Shown piece by piece: positions 10,277 to 19,990 of a stretch of 39,474 nucleotides of DNA. Position 1 is the stretch's first letter. Each line of letters begins with the position of its first letter. Origin of the DNA: Gymnopilus junonius (lineage: Eukaryota > Basidiomycota > Agaricomycetes > Agaricales > Galerinaceae); NCBI GenBank assembly GCA_015501075.1, contig JADNYJ010000303.1:1-39474 (forward strand). Reading direction: 5' to 3'. The notes under the pieces were generated by a model that had not been told where the DNA came from, ran no database searches, and saw nothing but the letters and a program-made list of their open reading frames with translations. The translations under genes and the position numbers were made by a program.

Positions 10277-11116
10277 GGTATATGGTGCAGCCCATCTGAC
10301 CATCATGGCTACTACTGGTGTTGACGCTAATGCTGGTCTTCCTGGCTTACATCCTAACACAAGAGGGACAGTTCAACCAATTGAAGAGATTTTTCCGGGA
10401 CTTAGACTCAGATTCAAGCAGAAGCACCAAGACTATATAAGAGACTCTGCTTATTACATGAGAGCATGGCCGTAAGCATTATTCAACCAAATACGGACTA
10501 GCCACTAACAAGATAAATATGTCTAGCTATCAAGAGCAACAGTTTTCCAAGCACAACCTCATATTTATTGGCGGACAAGTCATCTATCAGTGCTCAGGAA
10601 CTGATGGATGGCATGAAGACATGTTCTTTGAGGATTTGCCCTCCCCAGCTGACCTGTCTACCAACTCAGATAATACCAATGACATAGGAAACTATGAAGG
10701 TCTCATCCAATCCTATTCTGGGCTCACATTAAGCTACAACTCTGACATCTACCATGCTTTTGGCAGATTAAATGCTACTTCAAAAGGAGCCTCAAAGTAA
10801 ACCTATGCCATGGCATCCCAGATGCTTACTTTGACTGGTTCCTCCTCTGGATTTCCTTGGTGCCTCAGACATGCTGCCCTGGTACACTGAGCTGGTCCTG
10901 GTCAGTTGGATAGGACAGTCCTGGCCAAACACCTGGAATTGGTACAATCGCCAAATTTCCAAAATTGATAATGCACTCCCCCAGCAGACTTGGATAATCT
11001 GGTACCAATGCAAAGCCCATGATTCTGAGGAATTCATATGTGTTTATACTCCAGAAAACTCAGACCCTTCTACACCTATGAATTTCTATGGACACTGCTG
11101 TGGTAGCCACATTTAG
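10277..11116 (+). pseudogene. HET-domain gene, 3' segment (HET motif 3 and C-terminal part)
   Basis: Directly after the right hAT duplication the frame reads YGAAHLTIMATTG, the third conserved block of the HET domain. An intron at 10472-10526 (GTAAGC to CTAG, 55 bp) joins RAWP to YQEQQFSKHNLIF. The segment then runs to about 10790. A one-base frame change in the run near 10780-10795 continues it as VNLCHGIPDAYFDWFLLW, and another change near 10865-10905 leads to GWIGQSWPNTWNW-type text ending at TAG 11114-11116. The C-terminal half is thus frameshifted in at least two places. The natural end is uncertain because an AT-rich segment of unknown origin begins near 11100. Confidence 0.8.
10472..10526 (+). 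other. Intron in the HET gene 3' segment
   Basis: The intron begins GTAAGC and ends GTCTAG, 55 bp, a typical basidiomycete size. Removing it keeps the frame (Ala-Trp-Pro-Tyr-Gln). It shows that this copy derives from genomic DNA and is not a retrocopy. Confidence 0.75.
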
Positions 11117-11870
11117 GAGCAGTCCTAAATACATTAGTAAGAGATAAAATTTAGGGGTAAATTTGGTCAAAATATAAAATAATACATTTAATCCTTGTTC
11201 AAATCATTCCTAAATGCAAGCTTTTTGGTTGCTATTTTGTGTCACAAAAATACGGCATTCAAACCTGTATTATAGGTGTCCTAAATATTTTTTGAAGATG
11301 ATCTTTTCCTAGTATTTAAATTAATTCCTAAATAAATGCTTTAACTCTAATGTAAACACTAGTGAAAACAAGTTTTTTTCACATCCATAGAGCCATTTTT
11401 AAAAACTTGTTCTAGATCAATGCTAAATGGATCATCTAAATACCAGATTTTCTGCAGTGCAATGGGGAAATTTTCCAACAGCAATTTTGTCATTGTCAAA
11501 ATGCCTCATTTTCAACCTATTTAAAGTTGTTGAAAAAAGGATTTTATAAGCATTTGCAAAATGGCTCATGCAATGAGTGTGCTGCACTCTACATGCTCTT
11601 CAACCCATACACACTCAGTGTGGGTCATGCTGCACTCTACATGCTCTTCAACTCACATACAGTCAGAGTGTGGCGACCTTGCTCCTGTGATCCACCCAGA
11701 GGTCCTGATGCTTTAAATACATTCACCATTGATGACATCTGGATTGTGCTTCTTGATTCACAGACAAGGAAAATCCTAAAGAGAAATAAGCAAATGAAGG
11801 ATCTTATAGAGATGACAAGATATACATGTGAAAGAGAAAGGCAAACAACAAGTCTCTTCTCTTGCAGTAC
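11117..11870. other. AT-rich non-genic segment with recurring CCTAAAT words
   Basis: From 11105 to 11345 the word CCTAAAT or its complement ATTTAGG occurs repeatedly (near 11107, 11128, 11210, 11280, 11327). Such recurrent short words are typical of transposon subterminal regions, but I could not match the two ends of an element. CACTGC occurs at about 11096 and, on the minus strand, ends at about 11459, without a matching duplication. Further right, 11527-11892 holds an ORF that I do not recognise. Confidence 0.4.
11580..11652. repeat. Two-copy 48-bp direct repeat
   Basis: TGCTGCACTCTACATGCTCT begins at 11580 and again at 11628, with matching continuation (TCAAC). It is a small local tandem duplication with no assigned function. 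Confidence 0.75.
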
Positions 11871-13221
11871 AACAGGCAAGCATGCAAAGTGAGATGCAAT
11901 CTGAGAAGGCAAAATAATCTCAGTGTCTTCCAGCTCAGCATCCCAGATCTTTGCACACAGGAAGGGGTAAGCCATGAAAGGGTTGATGGCTGAAACCCTT
12001 GGCCTGAAGCGATGAACAGCAAGATAGGTCAGAGCAACATTGGAAGATGCTACTTGAACAATGTGCTGAATTTGAGTGGGGATGGGTATTTGCCCATTTC
12101 TCAGAATGATCAGTGCACAGGAGTTGCCCTGATGTTTTGAGAATGTAGAGTATGTTGACCCATCTGCAGAGATGTTGGATAGAACCTTCCCTGGGAAGGG
12201 ATCTGCAGACTGGAACCTTTAAAGGCATGCAATAAATCAGCTGGGAGAGTTTACAGGTGATGCTGATGTTGGTCTTCAGGCCAATCATCCCCATCCTCAT
12301 CCAATAGAGTATGAAATGACTGCATGTCAATATGGGATTGTGGGTCAGCAAGCCTTCTAAAAATATGTTCTGAATGTTAAATGACTTCTGGACACCCTGG
12401 TTTCAGCACCAAAGCATGGAGATTTGCAGAGCAAGTATAGGAATGTGCAATGGTCTCCTCTAACTCACCTGAAATTATGTGTGATATATCCATATGGTCA
12501 AAGGTATTTAGAAAACATACCAGGCTTGCCATTGTGTGGCATTTGCTGCACTGCTCCAATCATCCATTTGAAAGGGAAAGTCCACCATCCATGCACAGGC
12601 CCAAATAGCAAGAGAAACTGGTCCAGATGTAGAGCCATGTGATGATTTGGGTGCAACCTGTAATTGGGAAAAAGATGTTTAATGCCATCAAGGTACTGAA
12701 CCATGTGGTTATGATATTCAGCTGCATTGGCTGCAGGAATTGAGTGGGACATTGCAACAATGACAGCAGACACAAGAGACATTGTTGCTTCAAGTATTGA
12801 ATGGCAGTGACTTGAGTGAACATCCTCTCTACCAATTACTGCCCATAATTTAATTAGGGTGATTGGAAGGTGAACAGTGCCCAAAACTTGCCACTGATCT
12901 GCCTTCAACTTTCTATGTCCAGCAGATCCAAGGTTGGTCAGTACTGATGCAATCCAAGATGGTGTTAAGAGCTGTTCAATGTCTTGCCAGATCTTGGACA
13001 ACTCTTCAACACCAATGACTGATCCTAACTTCATTTCAGTAGTAGCACCAACTTTGCGGACTTCAATCTGTTTATGGCACTAACCAGATATAAGCATAAT
13101 CATAAATGGCATGCAGAGTACTCACCCAGTCCAAGATCTTCATTGCAAGCTTTTCTTTAGTCAATTTTGACTCTATGAGTGGGCAGCCTAGCTCTTTACA
13201 AATGAAGTCAAGTGATGACAG

Positions 13222-13229
13222 GTTGAAAC
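13222..13229. repeat. Left target-site duplication of the nested MITE
   Basis: GTTGAAAC at 13222-13229 recurs at 13802-13809, just outside both copies of the terminal inverted repeat. Confidence 0.9.
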
Positions 13230-13801
13230 TAAGGCTCCAACTGTATAGTATACTATGGCCAATGGCTTAAATATATGGATATGGTTGTTTACAGTATATT
13301 TACAGTATATATATGGTTAAATAGTTTTCAGTATACAGTTTCCCAAATAGAATTTTCTTGGCCGCCTGGGGGCTGGAAAATGGTAAATATGAACTTCCCT
13401 TGTCTGTAGTATGTTAAAATCTTGTGTAGAGATATCACATTTGGGGTGATACCCTCCCATTACCCAAGCCAGGTAACCCATTCTCAACCCCACCCTCTTT
13501 CGCATCACTGATGTCAGAGATTAAAATCAGGTTTGCCCACTCAAGGAGCTCCCTTTACACTTCTTTCCATTGTAAAGCACCCAAGAACAATAATTGGCAA
13601 GGTTATTCACTCTTGCTTAGGTGGGTTGTAGCTGTTTCTAAGGGAAATTTTAGGCTGACTGGGTCTAACTGTTATAGGAATACTGTATATCATATATTTA
13701 CTGTATGCTGAGAATTTTCAAAAGGCCCTATACATATACATAAAACTTATACAGTTATAACTGTATATATACAGTAGATAGACAGTATGGTTGGAGCCTT
13801 A
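13230..13801. mobile_element. hAT-like MITE (572 bp) nested in the Tnp2 transposase
   Basis: The left end is TAAGGCTCCAACTGTATAG and the right end, read inward, is TAAGGCTCCAACCATACTG, so the first 12 bp are identical. An exact 8-bp duplication, GTTGAAAC, surrounds the element. Both subterminal regions are rich in CAGTATA/TATACTG words. The centre carries short ORFs (about 13317-13508 and 13511-13711) that resemble nothing I know. The termini differ from TAGGGTTGC of the elements at 4639 and 5787, so this is a separate family. Confidence 0.92.
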
Positions 13802-16119
13802 GTTGAAACACATAAGATGCTTGACACCTGATTCCTGAGAAGAGAAGCATAAGGCAATGGCTCTTTGAGCCAAGTCCTGATTGTCTCAACATCCTTAACC
13901 ACTTTATCAGAACAAGATTGAGGCACCAACCCAAATTTCACTGTAATCACAGGCTTCTCAGAAGTAGATTTATGTCCAATACCAAGTATGCCAGTGAAAT
14001 GTTCCTTTATAAGACAAGAAAAGATTGTGCATAGAGTTGACAATGACACAGTGAACATGTCAAAATATAAAAGCCTGGCCAGCTCTGACCAGCGGACTCC
14101 AGTTTGTTAAATTGCTCCATCATTGAAGCTTCATTAGCAGCTAAGTGGTAAAGATTTGCATCACTATGGCACTCTGCATTGGTCCTCTGCATCCAGGTAA
14201 GAGTATCAGTATTGTTGTAGCCATGCTCAGATCTCATGCAATGACAGAGTGTACAAAAGTGTTCATGGCTAGCTGATGCAAACCCAGCCATCTTCCGTGC
14301 AGCAGGAGGTCACAGACTACTAGAGCAAGGGCACACCAGATGAGCCACCCCCTGGATGGTTGTACATGTGTGTGTACCAAATGCCTGGATTTCAAAGACT
14401 TCAAGATCATTGACAAGAGGCTGAAAATAATGATTGATAGTGTCTGTAGGTGGTTCATTTGGACCTGGATGATACCAGCCAAAACATATTCTCTGGTTTG
14501 TAGCACATGGAAGCAGGAAGGTTAAGGCATATGAGAGAAATAATGCTGACGGAATATTTTTCCTGGCTTGCTTGTTACTGAATGGATTAAAAAAGTCAAC
14601 ACAAAGGCTGAAAGCATAATGACCCTCAGAAATGGTTGACTTGAATGCATTGTTGTCAGGGCCTTTAAAATTTTGCAGAAAATTGCCATCAGAAATGTCA
14701 CACATGAGTCCATCAGTTCTTTCAGAAGAGGCATCCATTTTAGCTTCAAACCCAGGGCATGAAAGGAGCCCTCCAACATAGTCTTTGAAACTGAAAGACA
14801 CAAAATGTTTAATGGGGACTTCAATCACTTTCTTAGCAAATGAGCTAGGCTGAGTCAATCACATTCTGCATGCTCTGCGGTCACTGTATCACTTATGGGT
14901 GCAATATTTTGGATATACCAGAATGGGATTTTTGTTTGAGAACATAGGTGCATAAGTTTTATGACACTTTTCATTTGGGCAAATGGCATAAATGGTCTCT
15001 TGACTGTCCAGGCCAAATTTGTGAAGTGCTGAGCCTGGATCTACTGGAAAGTTGGCCAACAGAGATGCATCTCTGTCTAAAAGGGTGGTGTTGTGATGCA
15101 TGAAAGTGAGTTGAACAATGTATTACATCATTTCTAGAAGAAAATAGCAGCCATGTCAACTAATATGGAGGATGACCTGGAGGGTGACCACTGTAAAAAC
15201 ACAAGCTTGGATAATGGCATGGACACCAGGAAGGACCACTTCACTATGATGATCTTTTAATCATGGGAAAGGGTTAATACAGAAATAAAAATAAGTTAGC
15301 ATTCTTACCATTGTTATATGTTGGAAAAGCCCTTGGAACATCTGGTATTCTTTTCAAATCTTCGGTCCATTTGCAATGTATATGTTTGATTTCAGCCAAC
15401 AGTGATGATAATTGGTTAGATATTTGGCTTTTAGCCTCTCGGATGGAAGCAGCCCAACTATCAACAGCAGTGAGAGCATCTTGCAGCTGGCAGGCATTGC
15501 TCACTATAGATTTAAGAGGAAACAGATCCCCACAAGCAGCTGGTTCACTAAGAGCACTCAGTTGAGGTTTAGCTGCAAGTATAAGGGCTGATAACTTGTG
15601 CTCTATTTGACAAAGCATATCAAGGGAGTCATCAACTGGGGTATGGGGGGATGGGCCTCCAGAGGCACTGGGTAAACTTTTTGAACAGCCCCACATTCAA
15701 CCTGCTTCAGCACCATGAATCCTGGCCCCAGCAGTAGCATCATCACACAGCATTAAAGAACCAATGTAGGCTGTGATTGCATCATCCTGCACCTGGCAAG
15801 CTGTTTGGGAGTGGGTCAGTGCTTCATCTACCATCTGCACTTTGTCTTCATGCTGATGTTTTGCATAGTAATGCTGAGTCAGGATTTTGCCATTGCAGCC
15901 ATTGGACTTGCAAAAACATTGGGGCATGGGTAGGCAACAAAACAGAGGTTGACAGGGCTTCAAGCAGGTTGTATCAATGAATAGAACAGCAATACATATA
16001 GGTGATAAAAAAACAAAGAACACCTTATCAGGTACCAAAGGCAAGGTGGACAAGGCATCCAAGGTGTTAATGGGAAGAAGGTTCTTTATACCAGGTAGCA
16101 ACAGTTGCCAGAGGAACAA

Positions 16120-17556
16120 GCATTCCCTTGTTTGATCTGACTACTAAGGTCAATAGGCTTCTCATATACTGTGCTCACTTGAGGTGAAAAGGGTTTACAT
16201 AGCATATAAAAAAGGAATGTATAGGGCTGTCATAGTACATTGGTGTGAGCTAGCTATATGTAACAACCACTTTCACATTTGAAGGCCAAGTTGAAGGATT
16301 AAACAGCTGGCCTGTAATTGTATGGTGTGGTCATAGATCAATTGAACAACTAGCCAAAGATCTAGAGAGGCAGCTTACAACTGTGGAAGGGCCATTGTAT
16401 TGCCATAATAATCAATGTATCTGCATATAATGACCAGGCATATCAAAGGATCAACTTCTCTTGGTCAAAAGCATGCTCTAGTGCTTCTTCATAAGTGAAG
16501 AGGCCAGCTTTTGAAACTTTGATCATTGGATTGACCCTGTTAAAGAAAGCAGTATACTTATTAAGATACAATTGATCCAGTTATGCAAACACATACTGAG
16601 CCTTGTGATACCTCTCCAACATACCATGTTGTCATGTATTCCCACCACCATCATATTGTCATCCATTATGCCACCTTGGTGGCCAGCAATCAATGGTGAC
16701 AAAAATTGGTTCTACATTCAATGCAGTACATTGAGCATGAAGGGCAAGTGGCTGGTGGGTGGGATTGACCAATGGCAGGAATTGTGCTCAGTATCCTGTC
16801 TGTTCATCCCATAATGAAATGATCTAGTTTCATTTTTAAATAAAGACCATAACTCATCTTTTCAAGCACATGCCTTAGTGCAGTCAATTTGAGGGGTTCT
16901 CTGGCTGCCTTTCCACCACATGGTAAGAGCCAGCAGTGGTCTATTGCTTTGTGCATCATGACAATCTATGGGTTCCACACTGAATGATCACCATTCCAGC
17001 ACCCACCATGAAATCAAGGGATGACCAAGCAGCATTTCCTATGCTGGATGTAGAGAACAGTGATAGCAAGGGATGGACAACTGGAGGTATGGCACCAGAA
17101 TCAGTATGCATCATCATAGGCTAGGAGATATTGAGGTAGGATCTCGAAGGGAACTGGAATCAATGGGCTATGAAGCCGGTCAACCTGTTGAGTGGATTAG
17201 GTAAGACCTTGTCATATGACTATAGCTGACTAAGAGTTCAGCAGCTGGTGGCACTCAGAAGACTGTGTATTACCGAGTTTGCCACTGTTTTTACCATGCA
17301 CCCTTCATTCCCTCACCACTCTTTGATGATACTTTGGTTTCAACAGGCAATGTCCTCTGATCTTGTCATGGCTAGAGATATAGAAAGTCATTCATTTAAG
17401 AGTGATCAGATTAAACCTTGGTAATGTCTCTCACTATGTGCTGTCTTTCTTATCCTTGAACACAGGGTTGACATTCTAATAATAGTACTGGTAAAGAGGC
17501 TAGCATAGTATGCAGCTGATTGCGATGCACTGTCACTGTACTGTAACTATCACGAT
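16120..17556. other. Non-genic, CpG-poor transposon debris
   Basis: Only short ORFs are present. One at 16572-16814 (+, MIQLCKHILSL...) contains PPWWPAINGDKNWFYIQ, which looks protein-like, but I cannot assign it to a family. I see no paired terminal repeats. The segment may be the upstream part of the Tnp2 element or unrelated debris. Confidence 0.35.
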
Positions 17557-17642
17557 GGGCAAGCAACTGTCCAAACAGCCCAAAATGAGCACTTTTATAT
17601 TACAAAATGCTCATTTTGAGCCAATTGAACAGCCGCTTGCCC
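17557..17642. repeat. 86-bp foldback element
   Basis: The segment starts GGGCAAGC and ends GCTTGCCC. Inside, CAAAATGAGCA at about 17581-17591 is mirrored by TGCTCATTTTG at about 17608-17618, and intermediate parts also pair (ACTGTCC/GAACAGC region). Nearly the whole 86 bp can fold into one long imperfect hairpin with a short AT loop. No flanking duplication was found. It could be a very short foldback MITE or a transposon end. Confidence 0.7.
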
Positions 17643-18190
17643 CCTGTTTATGTGTTACAGTCCATGTGCACATTTAGTCATCATCAGGAGCATGCCCATC
17701 TATTTTTTATTGACTCTGGCCAGCATCCTCCAGTGTCCTGCACCTTCCTCAGAGTCTCCCTCAGTACCCCAAATCATTTACACTGACATTTTGGAGCAAG
17801 AGGCTTACCCTGCATGGAGTGCAGAGTAATAGATTCTGCTCTCAAAGAAGGAGATAGGGCATCCAGAATGACTAAGCTATGGCTTAGCCAAGACTGTCAC
17901 TGTCAATTTAATTTTAAGCTGCAAGCATTGTTAAAAGCTCCCTTTGTTGCTAGTCATTCAGCATGTCTTCTGACTCTCAGCAGGAAAGCAGTCCAGCTGC
18001 TGGTGTTGATGAAAAAGCACCTTGCCAGGTTGAGCCTGAAAGCATGAGCAAGCCAGATCCTCTGCCTGTGCCCCTGGTTTACCTGAGGGAGGGTTATATG
18101 GATGGTTAGCAGCATTGAGCACATAAGTGGAATATGTGTCTTCTTGGTTTCCTGCATTCAATTACTAAACATGCAGTACACTGGCATTGT
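17643..18190. other. Non-genic spacer next to the RSE1-like fragment
   Basis: Two overlapping minus-strand ORFs of 67 codons lie at 17954-18161, but neither resembles a known protein or continues the RSE1-like reading. I see no further structure here. Confidence 0.3.
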
Positions 18191-18460
18191 TCATGGGGAC
18201 ACTTTGTGAATGGACATGATGAGATCACCAACATGGAAATGGACCAGCATCTTCATCTTGTGGGGTGCACCCATGAGCATGCCCTTTTCATGTAAGATAC
18301 CCATGCCTGTGGGGTCATCGTCCACTTGATCTGATATCTTGGGATCCAACCAGTTGACAAAGACATTGCCAAAATGGTCACCAGCAATGACAGTATTGTA
18401 ATCCACTAATACCATCACTGAGACCCATCTTGGTTGGTTATGGAAGGATGGTGGTGACAC
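18191..18460 (-). pseudogene. RSE1: Fragment resembling splicing factor RSE1/SF3B3
   Basis: An 89-codon open stretch on the minus strand reads QPRWVSVMVLVDYNTVIAGD, then GNVFVNWLDP, QVDDDPTGMGILHEKG, LMGAPHKMKMLVHFHVGD and SIHKVSP. This closely follows the block of the SF3b subunit RSE1/SF3B3 (splicing of nuclear pre-mRNA, U2 snRNP) that precedes its C-terminal propeller. Full-length RSE1 has over 1,100 residues. Here only about 80 family-like residues remain, with unrelated DNA on both sides and a stop right after SIHKVSP. It is an isolated gene fragment, probably captured by a mobile element, and not a gene. The frame is still open, so capture may be more recent than the surrounding decay. 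Confidence 0.75.
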
Positions 18461-19285
18461 AATAGTAAGGTGTGAGGGTCGCCCTCAGACTGTCCCTGTA
18501 AATTGGATAAAATATAAATTTATTGGGCAACTTACTGAGTGATGCGCACAAGAATTATGGTGCCGCTTGATGCACCATTGCACCATTATCTCGACTTGAG
18601 TGACAAATTTCCAAATAAGGAAGTGTCCTCATCAAGCACATGAGTGTGTAACAACTCTTCCAAATTTCAAACGGTTCGAAAAATCAAATATCCACCCTAT
18701 CTTCCAATGTTATCATGCTATCCATCAACAAGCTGACTCATTTCTGAGCCTTGGCCTTACAAATCTGACTCTCCTATAATTTCCTCCTTCTTATCTGGGC
18801 CAATTTCAATTTCTTTCAGTAGACTAGACCCATCTATTCCTTTCTAAACCATTCACCTGACCTTATCTGTGGATTACAGAGCATAATAATTAGTAAGGCG
18901 ATGAGCCCGCAGCAAAATCAGCTCTAGAATAGACCTTTTATTTCAAATTTCACTTTTCACCTCTTTTTCTCTCCTCAAACTTGACCCTTTCTCTACAGTA
19001 GCTACAGTATAAATACTGGTACAGTGTATCATAGCTACTCAGTGAATTTAGTACCGATCCACTCACCAAAGAACCAAAGAAATCGGCCAATTAATGGGCC
19101 AACCACCTCAAATCTCATTTATCTCATTCTCAAACGGTTATCTTATCACATCTTATCAAAGCATGATTGGATTAATCCCTACTCTACAAATTAAATCCCT
19201 ATCTAAACTACACTTTTGGTCCCTCATCAGACAGAGTCTGATTCCGAGTCCCATTCCAGACTTCCGAAATGTCCTCACTTTTACA
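18461..19285. other. Non-genic segment
   Basis: The DNA is pyrimidine-rich on the plus strand from about 18760 to 18990, and short palindromic words occur (GTAGCTAC near 19000). No coding region or transposon terminus was recognised. Confidence 0.3.
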
Positions 19286-19287
19286 AA

Positions 19288-19990
19288 GGCAAGAGGGAGG
19301 TCATGGGTGATGGAAGAGTAGGAGCTGATGAGGTACAGGTAAATGAAAGTCAAGGAGAGGTGAGTAAACAATTTGGAACAAGAACTTATGAAGTTACCTA
19401 CTGCTCTGGGGCCAGCTCTACCATATGAGTGGAGCGACAGGTGTTGAAGGCAGCATACACTATGCCTGTAAGTTCCTCCCACATCCTTAGCTCCTCTGTG
19501 TACCCCAACTGTCCATTTCCCCTTCGCAGGTCATGGGTGACTCTGAATGCATGGGTTTTGACTATTTCCCATAGTCGAGACCACTGGATGTGTTCTTGAG
19601 GGCTGTGCATTGCATGGAAGGCAGCACCATGAGGTAGGCAAGAGAGAAGGGGTGGGTGATGGAAGAGACATGAGCTATGGAAACATAGGTGAGTAAATGA
19701 GTCAAAACAAGATTTTCCACAGTCACTTACTGCATCAAGGGTCAGAATGGCCAGAAGAGCAGAATGACAGGAGTAAGTGGCAGTGTGCATGCCCCTCCAA
19801 CCTGCCTGTAAGTCCCTCCTTCATCCTCAGCTCCTCTCTGTGTATCTCAACCTTCCATTTCCCCATCACAGGTCAAATGTATAGGCCTCAATTACTTCAT
19901 GTAGTGGAGACCGCTGGATGTGCTCTTGAGGGATAGGTGTCACATGGAAGGTGGCACCATGATGCTGAGGCAAAGAAAGAGGTGATGGGC
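19288..19990. repeat. Diverged two-copy tandem repeat, unit about 355 bp
   Basis: Copy A (about 19288-19640) and copy B (about 19645-19990) share ordered blocks. These are GGGTGATGGAAGAG; GAGTAAA...CAA; ATGCCTGTAAGTTCCTCC against CTGCCTGTAAGTCCCTCC; TCAGCTCCTCT; CCATTTCCCC..CGCAGGTCA; CACTGGATGTG against CGCTGGATGTG; CTTGAGGG; CATGGAAGG; and GCACCATGA. The copies have diverged, with indels, and no clear ORF spans them. The blocks GCCTGTAAGT and CCC(C/A)TCRCAGGT could be exon-intron junctions of an older duplicated gene, but the coding frame is not legible. Confidence 0.65.

Larger units (their letters stand above)
11870..16119 (-). pseudogene. Tnp2-type (EnSpm/CACTA) transposase, decayed and interrupted
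   Basis: This minus-strand relic matches the large Tnp2-like transposases common in Agaricomycetes (Transposase_21 type). The N-terminal cysteine cluster includes CFCKSNGCNGK (about 15910-15880). Further blocks in order are LHKFGLDSQETIYAICPN (about 15040-14980), SLCVDFFNPFSNKQ (about 14610-14570), WYHPGPNEPPTDTINHYF (about 14480-14430) and GFASASHEHFCTLCHC (about 14285-14240). KLKADQWQVLGTVHLPI (about 12920-12870), HPNHHMALHLDQFLLLFGPV (about 12650-12590) and IILPSQIASHFACLP (about 11920-11880) end it. The blocks sit in several frames with many stops. The usual Asp-containing motif before Met-His near 14050 is not legible. An 8-bp-duplicated MITE cuts the gene at 13230-13801. Element termini were not found. 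Confidence 0.78.

Noticed and set aside
11096..11459. A small CACTA element with CACTGC ends
   Set aside because: CACTGC occurs at both positions in inverted orientation, but the similarity stops after six bases and no 2-3-bp duplication flanks it.
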